DNA of 14,216 nt from JBGTKH01 sp041744735 (GCA_041744735.1 JBGTKH010000045.1:1-14216); one strand, 5' to 3'; shown: positions 6,356-14,017, counted from the first letter of the stretch. A program made the numbers and translations. The notes: generated by a model from the letters alone, not told the origin.

Positions 6356-6395
6356 GCGACTATCTTCCATCAGCGCCGGTCTTTGCGCCGACCCG

Positions 6396-6424
6396 TTTCC
6401 AATCGCCCGCGCTTCGAGTATCAT
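6396..6424 (+). promoter_or_regulatory. Possible sigma-70-type promoter for the kinase-receiver operon
   Basis: TTTCCA (6396-6401) and TATCAT (6419-6424) are spaced by 17 bases and match the consensus at 4 of 6 and 5 of 6 positions. Transcription would start near 6431, about 95 bases before the kinase ATG. This is judged by eye only. Confidence 0.35.
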
Positions 6425-6525
6425 TAGTTACTTCGGGGCGGAAGATAATCCCGCTCGTTGAACGATGCGGTCACAGGTCTCGACATTCGCGTCTGGGCGG
6501 CCGCATCCCAGCCGGAGCTTGAATC

Positions 6526-8211
6526 ATGGCGACGCTGGAAATCGTCGAGGGCATCAACGGGCAGCAGCGCTACGATTTGTCGTCCGACGAAGTCGTAATC
6601 GGCCGCTATCCCTTTTGCGACGTGGTGTTCAACAAGAACAGCATTTCGCGCCAGCACGCGCGGATCGTGCACAATTCGGACGGCTACTTCATCGAGGACC
6701 TGAACAGCTTGAACGGGACGTTCGTCAACGGCGAGCGAATTGGCGCACGCACCAGGCTGCAGGACCAAGACAAGATTCAGCTCTATGAGATCCTGCTGGT
6801 GTTTCACGAGCGGACAGGCGATCAGCCGGCAGCGCTCGACCCGCAGCAGGCCGGCACGTCGCTGGGCGCGAAACCCGCAAAGCCTCCCAGTCAGCCGCGG
6901 CCCACTAGCATCGTCAACACGCTCGACGCCAGCGGCTTCGACGTGGAAGTGGCCGCTCGGCAAAAGTTGAGTGCCGTATTGGAAATCAACCGGGTGCTGG
7001 GCACTTCACTCGATGTCGACGACGTGCTCCCCAGCATTCTGGAAGGCTTGTTCGCGATCTTCTCTCAATCCGAGCGAGGCTACATTCTGTTCGCCGAAGA
7101 GCCGGACGGCAAACTGGCCTTGCGAGCGATCCGCGACCGCGCGGATAATACGGCCATCTCCAATACGCTGGGGCCCATCGGCTACACCATGGCCAACCGC
7201 GTGATGGCCAACGGCGAGGCGATCCTGAGCGCCGATACGTTCAACGACAGCAACCTGGGGCTGAGCGAATCGGTGCTGGACTTTCCCATTCGATCGATGA
7301 TGTGTGCGCCGCTGATGGGTCCCAAACGCAAACCGTTGGGGATCATCTACGTCGACACCAGCCAGGCCGATCGCCAATTCACGCCGGAGGATTTGGAGGT
7401 GTTGGTCAGCGTGGCGATTGTGGCCGGCCAAGCGGTTGAATACACGCGCGAATACGAAGCCCGCATGAATCTGCATCGGCAGTCAGAAAATCGCCTGAAG
7501 CGCTACGCCAGCGAGCTTGAGCAGCGCAATCAGGAAATGCAGCAGTTCACGTACATCGCCTCGCACGATTTGCAGGAACCGCTGCGCACGATCGGACGCA
7601 TGAGCGGACTGCTGAAGCGACGTTACGACGAACAAATCGACGAGCAAGCCGACGAGTGGTTCACGATGCTGGTGCAGGCCGCCGAGCGAATGCAGTCGCT
7701 GGTACGCGACATGGTAACTTACACGCGCGTCGGCAGCCGCACGCGCCCGTTTGCGGACACGGATTGCAACACGGTGCTGTCGAACGTCCTGGAGAAACTG
7801 AAATCGTCGATCGAAGACTCGCAGGCAGACGTCACGTTCGATAAGCTGCCCCTGGTCCAGGCCGACGCGCCGCAGTTGGCGCAGTTGTTCGAGCACCTGA
7901 TCGGCAACGCCATGAAGTTTCACGGCCAGCGGCCGCCGCAAGTACACGTCCTCGCTGCAAGTGAGGGTGACGACCACGTGTTCTCCGTCAAAGATCACGG
8001 CATCGGCATCGAACTTGAATATCAGGAAACGATCTTTCAAATGTTCAAACGCCCGCACCACCGGGACGACTATCCGGGAACCGGCATCGGGCTGGCCGTG
8101 TGCAAGAGCATCGTGCATCGTCACGGCGGCCGAATGTGGGTCGAGTCGCGGCCCGGCCAAGGCAGCACCTTTTTCTTTACGATCCCCGCAAACAGGGAAA
8201 GACGAGCATGA
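6526..8211 (+). CDS. FHA-GAF sensor histidine kinase
   Basis: A 561-residue soluble kinase without membrane segments. An FHA phosphothreonine-binding domain occupies about 1-95 (Gly26-Arg27, ISRQHARI 40-47, LNSLNGTFVNG 59-69). A Pro/Gln-rich linker (100-130) follows, then a GAF domain (about 145-310), a coiled coil (315-342), HisKA with the phospho-acceptor His347 in ASHDLQEPLR, and a HATPase_c domain with N-box Asn461, G1 box DHGIGI (490-495) and G2 box GTGIGLAV (518-525). The HisKA type is the one found in phytochrome-like kinases that pair with Rcp1 receivers. GGAG (6514-6517) precedes the ATG by 8 bases. The TGA overlaps the next ATG (ATGA). The FHA domain suggests that input comes from a Ser/Thr kinase target. 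The GAF ligand is unknown; the phytochrome Cys signature was not seen. Confidence 0.93.
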   Translation: MATLEIVEGINGQQRYDLSSDEVVIGRYPFCDVVFNKNSISRQHARIVHNSDGYFIEDLNSLNGTFVNGERIGARTRLQDQDKIQLYEILLVFHERTGDQPAALDPQQAGTSLGAKPAKPPSQPRPTSIVNTLDASGFDVEVAARQKLSAVLEINRVLGTSLDVDDVLPSILEGLFAIFSQSERGYILFAEEPDGKLALRAIRDRADNTAISNTLGPIGYTMANRVMANGEAILSADTFNDSNLGLSESVLDFPIRSMMCAPLMGPKRKPLGIIYVDTSQADRQFTPEDLEVLVSVAIVAGQAVEYTREYEARMNLHRQSENRLKRYASELEQRNQEMQQFTYIASHDLQEPLRTIGRMSGLLKRRYDEQIDEQADEWFTMLVQAAERMQSLVRDMVTYTRVGSRTRPFADTDCNTVLSNVLEKLKSSIEDSQADVTFDKLPLVQADAPQLAQLFEHLIGNAMKFHGQRPPQVHVLAASEGDDHVFSVKDHGIGIELEYQETIFQMFKRPHHRDDYPGTGIGLAVCKSIVHRHGGRMWVESRPGQGSTFFFTIPANRERRA

Positions 8212-8660
8212 GTGAAACGACGGCCGCCAAATGCGTGGAGATCTTGTTGGTCGAGGATAATCCGGCCGACATTGAACTGACGCGTCAAGGTTTTCTGGAA
8301 GCGAAAGTGAACCACAACCTGCACGTGGCGCGCGACGGCAAGGAGGCGCTGTCGTTCCTGCACCGCGAAGGCAAATTCGCCGACGCGACTCGCCCCGATC
8401 TGATCTTGCTGGACTTAAACATGCCCAAGATGGACGGCCGCGAGGTCCTGCGCAAGATCAAAACCGACGACCAACTGAAAACGATCCCGGTGGTGATCCT
8501 GACCACCTCCGACGCCACCGAGGACATTCTCAAGGCCTACTCGCTGCACGCCAACTCGTACATGACCAAGCCCATGGACTTCGACCAGTTCGTGACGGAA
8601 GTGAGCAAAGGGGTCAGCGATTACTGGTTCACACTCGTCAAACTGCCGCCGCGGGAGTAA
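8208..8660 (+). CDS. Rcp1-type single-domain response regulator
   Basis: A 150-residue receiver without an output domain. It has the acidic pair Glu16/Asp17 in LLVEDNPAD (13-21), the phospho-acceptor Asp69 in LILLDLNMPKMDG (65-77), the Thr switch in VILTTSD (96-102) and Lys121 in YMTKPMDF (118-125). 'EDNPADIELT' and the 'FL...G' insert are typical of Rcp1-like regulators partnered with phytochrome-type kinases. The ATG overlaps the kinase TGA, so the pair is co-translated and this is its likely phosphate acceptor. With no DNA-binding domain it must act by protein contact or pass phosphate on to another protein. The acidic and aromatic tail (DYWFTLVKLPPRE) is usual for the group. Confidence 0.94.
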   Translation: MSETTAAKCVEILLVEDNPADIELTRQGFLEAKVNHNLHVARDGKEALSFLHREGKFADATRPDLILLDLNMPKMDGREVLRKIKTDDQLKTIPVVILTTSDATEDILKAYSLHANSYMTKPMDFDQFVTEVSKGVSDYWFTLVKLPPRE

Positions 8661-8709
8661 GAGTCGAACAATCATGTCTAGCGCATCGGTCAAGGGACTG
8701 CATTGAGGG

Positions 8710-8828
8710 GTAGCCGAAGTCGCTAGACTTTGGCGGGCTCTCGCGAATGCCAAACTCTGGCGGGCTCTCGCGAATGCCAAACTCTGGCGAGCTCTCGCGA
8801 ATGCCAAACTCTGGCGAGTTCGGCTACC
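8710..8828. repeat. Palindromic repeat, family 3 (copy B), with a three-fold 27-base tandem core
   Basis: The outer arms GTAGCCGAAGTCGC (8710-8723) and GCGAGTTCGGCTAC (8814-8827) are inverted copies with one mismatch. Between them lie three 27-base units at 8731-8757, 8758-8784 and 8785-8811. The first two are identical and the third differs by one base. The right end matches the repeat at 3065-3088 at 22 of 24 bases. The element lies between the receiver gene and trkH, which converge, and could act as a two-way transcript end. Confidence 0.78.
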
Positions 8829-8854
8829 TTCATGAGTTCACCGCTGACGGACCA

Positions 8855-10723
8855 CTAGCGACTACGCCAGAATCGCGGGGTGAAGAGGACCAAGATCGCA
8901 AAGATTTCCAAGCGGCCGATCATCATGAGCCAGACGAAGAGGATCTTGCTCAGCGGACTAAAATGGCCGTAGTTCTGCGTGGCGCCGACGGTGCCTAGGC
9001 CGGGGCCGATGTTGTTCAGTGTGGCGGCCACGCCGCTGGCGCTGTCGATCAGTTTGTGTTCGATCGTTGTGCCCCATGTGCTGTCCGGCTCGACCGCCAC
9101 GACGAACATCCAGCTAAACACAAAGATCACCAGAATCAGTGCGAAGTAAACCAGAATGTTTTTCCGCAGGTTCGGATCTTCCGCCGGATTGCCGCCGATG
9201 CGCAACGGGCGGACGACTGACGGGTGAAAGGATTGTTCCAGCTCCAGCCGCAAAATCTTCAAGAACAGAATGTGGCGGATCACTTTCAAACCGCCGCCCG
9301 TGCTGCCGGCACAGCCGCCGACAAACATCAGCAGAAACAGCACGCCGCGGCCGAAACTGTTCCAGCGGTCGAAATCGTGCGTGCCGAAGCCGGTCGTGGT
9401 CATGATCGAGACGACTTGAAACAGGCCGTAGCGGATTGCGTTGCCCAGCCGCCCTAAGATCGAAACGCCCTCAAAGTCGCCGTGGACTAAGCCGACGATC
9501 ACCACCAACAGCGTCACGCCGCCCAGAATCGCCATGTATGTGCGCCACTCGATGTCGGCCAGCATCTTCAGCGGCTGCCGCATGACCAAGAAATACAGCA
9601 GCGTGAAATTCGAGCCCGCCAGAATCATGAATATGATGACCGTGAAGTCGATACCGGCGCTGTTAAAGTGCCCGAGACTGGCGTTCCACGTGCTGAAGCC
9701 GCCCGTGGCCATTGTGCCGAACGCGTGACACAGCGCGTCGAAGATCGTCAGACCTTGTAGACACAGTAAGATAGTTAGTAGCAACGTCAGTGCGCAATAG
9801 ATCGCCGCAAACCACCAGGCGGTGTGTTGCATGCGCGCCTGCATGCCTTCCTTGGTCGGACCCGGCATTTCCGCGCGCATCAATGCCTTGCCCGCGGAGC
9901 CTTGACCGAGGATCGCGACAAACAACACGATAATGCCCAACCCGCCCAGAAAGTGCGTGCTGCTGCGCCAGAATAGCAGGCAATGCGGCACCAGCTCGGG
10001 GTCTTCTAAATCCGCGATCACTGTCGCGCCGGTTGTGCTGAAGCCCGACTGTGATTCAAACAGCGAGTCCGCAATTCCCATCTTGATCCAGCGCAGGCGG
10101 TAATTATCGGCGCGGTCCACCGGATATTTTTCTTCGCCGGGAAAAATGATCGCATAACGCCACTCGGGATCGCTGCGCGTCAGCTCACCGAGTGGCTCAT
10201 GCGGAGTTTGCAGTTCCGTCTGTTCGCGCAGGCTCTGTTCGTTGAGTCCCTTCGCGCCGGCGTCGAGCAGCGCTTTGATGGCTCGATATTGATCGGCCGA
10301 GAGTCCCTCCTTCAACAACCAATGCCGCCAAAACAGGCCGCCGAAATCGTACACCTGCCATGTCTGCTCATCCGCGGCCAATCGCACCGAGGGACTGCGG
10401 TAGGTGCCGCGAATCCAAAACGGCAATGCGCCCAGTACCGTGGCCAACACCCAGCTCAGGCCGACCACCGCCATGGCCTCTTTGCGAAACAGTTTGCCGT
10501 CGGTTTTCCGTCCCAGCCACCACAACCAGAATCCGATCACGAAACAGATGACGATTGAAATGATCAGAGCGACGAAGCCTTTCATCTCGAAGTCCAACTG
10601 TTCCTCGTACGGCCGCGCACGGTGTCCCAGCACCGGGTGCGCCCAGGGCAGGCTGAACAGCATCGTCACGCCGATCAACGTGGCGACGAGCCCCAGCAGT
10701 TTCGAGACCAGACGTAGGTTCAT
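8855..10723 (-). CDS. trkH: TrkH-type potassium transporter subunit with large extra segment
   Basis: This integral membrane protein has all four selectivity-loop motifs in order: SGFSTTGAT (226-234), ATGGFST (339-345), TTTGFGT (442-448) and NNIGPGLG (570-577). The signatures YRAEMPGP-like LMRAEMPGP (281-289) and GGCAGSTGGGLK (469-480) are also present, and it ends FTPRFWRSR as in E. coli TrkH. It forms the K+ channel-like translocation path and is gated by TrkA. Its 622 residues compare with about 483 in E. coli. Most of the excess is a hydrophilic stretch at about 104-217, placed between ALPF (99-102) and the first pore loop, hence probably outside the membrane on the periplasmic face. The gene starts 11 bases after trkA, without a strong ribosome site, in the same operon. 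Confidence 0.95.
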   Translation of the reverse strand: MNLRLVSKLLGLVATLIGVTMLFSLPWAHPVLGHRARPYEEQLDFEMKGFVALIISIVICFVIGFWLWWLGRKTDGKLFRKEAMAVVGLSWVLATVLGALPFWIRGTYRSPSVRLAADEQTWQVYDFGGLFWRHWLLKEGLSADQYRAIKALLDAGAKGLNEQSLREQTELQTPHEPLGELTRSDPEWRYAIIFPGEEKYPVDRADNYRLRWIKMGIADSLFESQSGFSTTGATVIADLEDPELVPHCLLFWRSSTHFLGGLGIIVLFVAILGQGSAGKALMRAEMPGPTKEGMQARMQHTAWWFAAIYCALTLLLTILLCLQGLTIFDALCHAFGTMATGGFSTWNASLGHFNSAGIDFTVIIFMILAGSNFTLLYFLVMRQPLKMLADIEWRTYMAILGGVTLLVVIVGLVHGDFEGVSILGRLGNAIRYGLFQVVSIMTTTGFGTHDFDRWNSFGRGVLFLLMFVGGCAGSTGGGLKVIRHILFLKILRLELEQSFHPSVVRPLRIGGNPAEDPNLRKNILVYFALILVIFVFSWMFVVAVEPDSTWGTTIEHKLIDSASGVAATLNNIGPGLGTVGATQNYGHFSPLSKILFVWLMMIGRLEIFAILVLFTPRFWRSR

Positions 10724-10734
10724 GCGAAGGCTCG

Positions 10735-12087
10735 CTAACTGCGCCGCCCGTCGGCGTGAAAGTACTGCAGAGCGGCGTCGATCGACGACTCCTCGATTAG
10801 CGCCAGCACCGTGTCGCCGGGCTGCATGCGGTCATCGGCGCCGGGCACGCGGACGTACTCGGCGCGCATCACGGCTGCAATCAAACATTGCGTGGGCAAC
10901 TTCAAGTTGGCCAGCACGCTTTCGGTGGCCAGCGCCCCTTCCAGGACTTCGATTTCCAGCACCGCGATGCGGCCGCCAGGCAGAAACGCGCGCGAAATCA
11001 CGGCGCCGGTGTTCAAGAAACCGAGCACCTGCCGAGCCATCACGTCGCGTTCGCTCACTGCCAAGTCAATCCCCAGCTTGCCCACGACGCTGGCGTAATC
11101 GGGCCGGCCGACGATGGCCATGATTTTCTTGGCGCCGATCTCGCGGGCTTCGACGCCGGCCATGATGTTGTTTTCGTCGTCGCCCGTGCAAGCCACAAAC
11201 ACATCGGCACTCCCCACACGTTCCTCTTCTAGCACCGCGCGGCGAGTGGCGTCGGCTTGCACTACGGTCGTGTGTTTCAGATGGTTGGCTAGGTATTCAC
11301 AGCGTTCCGGCGACTCGTCCATCAACAGCACCGAGAAACGATCGCCTTCCAAAGTTCGTGCCAGGTGGTAACCCGTCTCGCCGCCTCCCGCGATCACTAC
11401 GCCTTTGCGCGGGCTCGTGTCGCGCTGAAACGTCTCTCGAATTTCGTCGACGTCCTCTCGGCTCCCGATCAGCGTAATGCGATCGTCCAACAGCAATTCA
11501 TCCAGAGCACCGGCGATCCACATTCGCCCGGCGCGACAAATCGAACCGACGCGGACACCCTTAGGTAAACCCATGTCCTTCAGCGGCACGTTCAGCGAAT
11601 CGGATTTTTCGCTGATCGTGACCTCGGCGACTTCTAATTCGCCGCGCGCAAAACTCTCGACCACCACGGAACCCGGATTGCGAATGCCGCGGGCCAACTC
11701 CATCGCCGACAGATACTCCAGGCTTAGCAGGCGGTCGATGTTGAAGTGCCGCTGATAATCGAACGTGCTCAAGTCGCGAAACACGGGCGCGTAAACGCGC
11801 GCGATCGAGCGGCGGGCTCCCAACGCCTTGGCCATGCTGGCCGCGACCATGTTCACTTCGTCGTCGCCCGTGACCGCCAAGCAGATGTCGCAGCCCAGTA
11901 CATCGGCCTGAAACAGCACGCTGGATTGCGACGCGCTGCCGGTGATCGCTCGCACGTCCAGCTCGTTGTTAATGCGGCGGACGTGCGCGGGGTCGCGATC
12001 GACAACGGTCACGCTATGGCCGTGTTGGCACAACATGTCGGCGATGGAAGTGCCAACAGTGCCTGCCCCCAGAATGACGATTCTCAT
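10735..12087 (-). CDS. trkA: TrkA potassium uptake regulatory protein (double RCK)
   Basis: A 450-residue cytoplasmic protein with the full duplicated plan RCK_N-RCK_C-RCK_N-RCK_C. The first Rossmann motif is GAGTVG (7-12), with acidic Asp30 at the end of strand 2 for NAD(H) binding. The second is GGGETG (234-239) with Asp257. The repeated 'TGDDExN' loops at 73-79 and 301-306 are characteristic. TrkA rings bind NADH/ATP-type ligands and open TrkH. The ATG overlaps the TGA of the ferredoxin gene upstream (ATGA), and trkH follows after 11 bases, so the three are surely co-transcribed. Length and motifs match typical TrkA, and nothing is missing. Confidence 0.96.
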   Translation of the reverse strand: MRIVILGAGTVGTSIADMLCQHGHSVTVVDRDPAHVRRINNELDVRAITGSASQSSVLFQADVLGCDICLAVTGDDEVNMVAASMAKALGARRSIARVYAPVFRDLSTFDYQRHFNIDRLLSLEYLSAMELARGIRNPGSVVVESFARGELEVAEVTISEKSDSLNVPLKDMGLPKGVRVGSICRAGRMWIAGALDELLLDDRITLIGSREDVDEIRETFQRDTSPRKGVVIAGGGETGYHLARTLEGDRFSVLLMDESPERCEYLANHLKHTTVVQADATRRAVLEEERVGSADVFVACTGDDENNIMAGVEAREIGAKKIMAIVGRPDYASVVGKLGIDLAVSERDVMARQVLGFLNTGAVISRAFLPGGRIAVLEIEVLEGALATESVLANLKLPTQCLIAAVMRAEYVRVPGADDRMQPGDTVLALIEESSIDAALQYFHADGRRS

Positions 12088-12488
12088 GGTTCGCTTTTGG
12101 CTGAGGCGGGGAACTTAGCCAACGGGACCAGTTCAGGCGTCGGCGGCAAGCGTCCCCCTTTCGTATTTAGCTTTTCGTCGGGGATAAGCAAATCTTCCAG
12201 TATCCGGCCGCCGATAATCGTTTCCTCGATAATTCGCGGCACGTCTTCGGGCTTCACGCCGCCATACCAAATGGCCTGCGGGTAAATGACGACCGTGGGC
12301 CCCAATTCGCACTGATCCAAACAACCGGCCGCGTTGGCCCGCACCAGCGGCGCGAGTCCGCGTTTCTTCACTTCCTTCTTGAACAGCTCGCGCAGCGCTT
12401 GACTACCGTCGGGATTGCAACAGCCGCGGCTGTTACCCGGTTCGCGCTGATTGCAGCAGACAAAGATGTGGTGCGTGAATTTTGGCAT
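12084..12488 (-). CDS. Thioredoxin-like [2Fe-2S] ferredoxin
   Basis: A 134-residue protein of the Shethna/NuoE-like thioredoxin-fold ferredoxin family. Cys11/Cys12 in HIFVCCNQRE and Cys23/Cys24 in RGCCNPDG provide the first two cluster ligands, and Cys56 and Cys60 in AAGCLDQCELGP provide the last two (CxxxC). 'VVIYPQAIWYGGVKPEDV' is the usual continuation. The cytoplasmic protein carries one 2Fe-2S cluster and passes electrons to partners not known here. The C-terminal tail (about 105-134) is extra and Pro/Lys-rich. It is the first gene of the operon, its TGA overlapping the trkA ATG, which is an unexpected partner for potassium uptake. No Shine-Dalgarno is seen before the ATG. Confidence 0.9.
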   Translation of the reverse strand: MPKFTHHIFVCCNQREPGNSRGCCNPDGSQALRELFKKEVKKRGLAPLVRANAAGCLDQCELGPTVVIYPQAIWYGGVKPEDVPRIIEETIIGGRILEDLLIPDEKLNTKGGRLPPTPELVPLAKFPASAKSEP

Positions 12489-12556
12489 GGCTAGGTGCGA
12501 CTGTGTGTCATATTGTATTCTGTCGGCTGCACCTGTCCAAGCGAGGCGCGGAAAAC

Positions 12557-12642
12557 GGGGTCGGGAGTCTTTTTCGTGACGGCCAACACGCTACCATAAC
12601 CGATCGCGTATTCCAGGCCGTCACAAAAAAGACCCCGACCCC
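12557..12642. repeat. Paired inverted repeat, family 5 (GGGGTCGGG...)
   Basis: Arms at 12557-12584 and 12616-12642 are inverted copies with one mismatch and one single-base gap, around a 31-base centre. The GGGGTCGGGAGTCTTTTT core resembles, from memory, a sequence abundant in planctomycete genomes and found near Y1/REP-type transposases. It sits between the divergent ferredoxin operon and the 12668 gene, 14 bases before that gene's ribosome site. No transposase is present in the window. Confidence 0.75.
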
Positions 12643-12655
12643 CTTCGCGGAAATC

Positions 12656-12659
12656 GGAG
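12656..12659 (+). promoter_or_regulatory. Ribosome binding site that sets the start at 12668
   Basis: GGAG lies 8 bases before the ATG at 12668. The frame is open further upstream to an ATG at 12482, but that extension only translates the repeat. Confidence 0.65.
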
Positions 12660-12667
12660 AACCAAGC

Positions 12668-13516
12668 ATGTCCGGCCGCGTCTTGCTGGTCATCAATTAC
12701 TCACTCGATTTTCCCTATTCCAACCGGCACCTGCTGCACGAAATGTACGCGCACAAGTTCGACGGCTTCGCCCTGTCGGTCAGCCGCACTTGCCCGACCG
12801 ACGCGGAATTCCAACACATCGTGCAATCGTGGCAGCCGACGCGGTTCATCAACTGCCCGTGCGGCAACAGAAGTTTGAAAACACACTCAATCCACGTCCA
12901 CACATTTCACTCGCGGTTGATCGACGTCGCCGCGTTCGCGGATGGTTATGAGTTCGTGGTCTTTGCCGAGGACGACTGTATCCTCGCCCCGCAACTGGAC
13001 GCCGAGCAGATTCGCCGACGTTGCGAAGCGTCCGACGCGATCCTGTCGCCGATCCGGTCTTGTCAACGCGATGATCCCGATTGGATTTGGGCCAGTCACC
13101 AGTCGGGCTATCCGGAGTACGACACCGTATCCGATCAGCTCGACCGTCAGCGTCTGCTGGCCAACTGGGCGGCGTACAGCAACATCGCCGCGCCCGACGA
13201 CCCGCGCGTGCCGATGTTCTTCGGCTTCTGTGATTGGCTGGTCTTCCGCGTGAGTTTCCTGCAGAGCATTGTCGACGACCTGCGCCGGCTGCAAGACGTG
13301 TGGCTCGAGGCCGCCATTCCCACCGCCATTCTGCACAACACCAGCCGCATCGGCATCTCCAACGGCCTCGCCCTCTGGTTCGGTGACCGCCAGCAGCCGC
13401 TGGTCGACCTGATGCACAAGCTGCGCGATCACGACTTCGTCCACCCCATCAAGCTGCTCGACCACTCGCGCGAGGAAGTGCTCGCCGCCTACCGCGCGAT
13501 TTCGACGCTCGTTTAG
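12668..13516 (+). CDS. Uncharacterised protein, glycosyltransferase-like (GT-A type) features
   Basis: A 282-residue soluble protein that I do not recognise as a named family. It opens with a beta strand, RVLLVINYS (4-12). FVVFAEDDCILAP (97-109) looks like the strand and metal-binding acidic motif of GT-A glycosyltransferases. The segments FFGFCDWLVFRVSFL (184-198) and EAAIPTAILHNTSRI (214-228) resemble the acceptor-side part of such folds, where a conserved acidic residue and a His often occur. There is no signal peptide or membrane segment. Cys63 and Cys65 form a CxC pair. It stands alone on its strand, facing away from the ferredoxin operon. A sugar-transferring role is an inference from one motif; a structural comparison could change it. 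Confidence 0.72.
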   Translation: MSGRVLLVINYSLDFPYSNRHLLHEMYAHKFDGFALSVSRTCPTDAEFQHIVQSWQPTRFINCPCGNRSLKTHSIHVHTFHSRLIDVAAFADGYEFVVFAEDDCILAPQLDAEQIRRRCEASDAILSPIRSCQRDDPDWIWASHQSGYPEYDTVSDQLDRQRLLANWAAYSNIAAPDDPRVPMFFGFCDWLVFRVSFLQSIVDDLRRLQDVWLEAAIPTAILHNTSRIGISNGLALWFGDRQQPLVDLMHKLRDHDFVHPIKLLDHSREEVLAAYRAISTLV

Positions 13517-13538
13517 TTAACGCGCGGACCCGCCCCCG

Positions 13539-13558
13539 TGGTCAACGTTTGTTGACCA
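13539..13558. terminator. Perfect 8-bp hairpin after the 12668 gene
   Basis: TGGTCAAC (13539-13546) pairs with GTTGACCA (13551-13558) around the loop GTTT, 22 bases after the stop. No T-run follows on either strand, so it is a weak candidate for a terminator between two convergent genes. An operator-like palindrome is an alternative. Confidence 0.35.
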
Positions 13559-13624
13559 GACGGTGGGTAATGAAACGTGATGTCCATTATCGGACTGATT
13601 GTCGATTGGCCTGACCGATGCACA

Positions 13625-14017
13625 TCACAGGTGCCCTGCGGCAGCCGTGACCATTGTGGCCCCGGTCAACTCTTCAAGACATTCTGCCAACATTTTCTCC
13701 ACGTCGGCGCGAGCCTGATTGGATAGCGTTCCGGCCAATGCCGCGCGAAACATGTTGGCCGCTTGATCGGGTCGACCAGCCTTGCGATAGCACGACCCCG
13801 CGCTGATGCGATGGATTGCGCTTTCGTCGTCCCGCCCCAGTCCATCCATCCACGGTGCCAGCCGCTCTTCCAACGCCGCCGCCGATTGCCACAGCGCCTT
13901 CGTAGTTTCCGCCAAGCCCATCTGCTCGAAGGCTTGAGCCTGCGAAAGAACTCGTGATTTTTCGCCCAGCATTTTGCGGACAAATTCTGGATACGGTTGG
14001 ACTTTGCTCTTAGGCAT
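13625..14017 (-). CDS. Small hypothetical protein with a TPR-like helical pair
   Basis: A 130-residue, mostly helical, soluble protein. The segment ISAGSCYRKAGRPDQAANMF (71-90) has the small/large pattern of a tetratricopeptide helix pair (G-x-C-Y-x-x-x-G-x-x-x-x-A). A second helical part lies at about 22-55. With only one recognisable repeat a TPR scaffold is a guess. The ATG at 14017 is preferred over an upstream start at 14191, because AGGA lies 9 bases before it (14027-14030) and because the upstream stretch is coding in another frame for the preceding gene. It overlaps that gene's stop by 8 bases, implying a two-gene operon with coupled translation. Function unknown. Confidence 0.75.
   Translation of the reverse strand: MPKSKVQPYPEFVRKMLGEKSRVLSQAQAFEQMGLAETTKALWQSAAALEERLAPWMDGLGRDDESAIHRISAGSCYRKAGRPDQAANMFRAALAGTLSNQARADVEKMLAECLEELTGATMVTAAAGHL

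Noticed and set aside
8415..8807. Minus-strand ORF with three FARARQSLA-like repeats
   Set aside because: The peptide repeat is the 27-base DNA repeat read through, and the rest is antisense to the receiver gene.
8710..8828. CRISPR array
   Set aside because: The 27-base units abut directly with no unique spacers and no cas genes are present, so it is a tandem repeat.
12482..12667. Upstream extension of the 12668 gene to an ATG at 12482
   Set aside because: The added 62 residues translate the inverted repeat and overlap the ferredoxin start. A good ribosome site precedes 12668.
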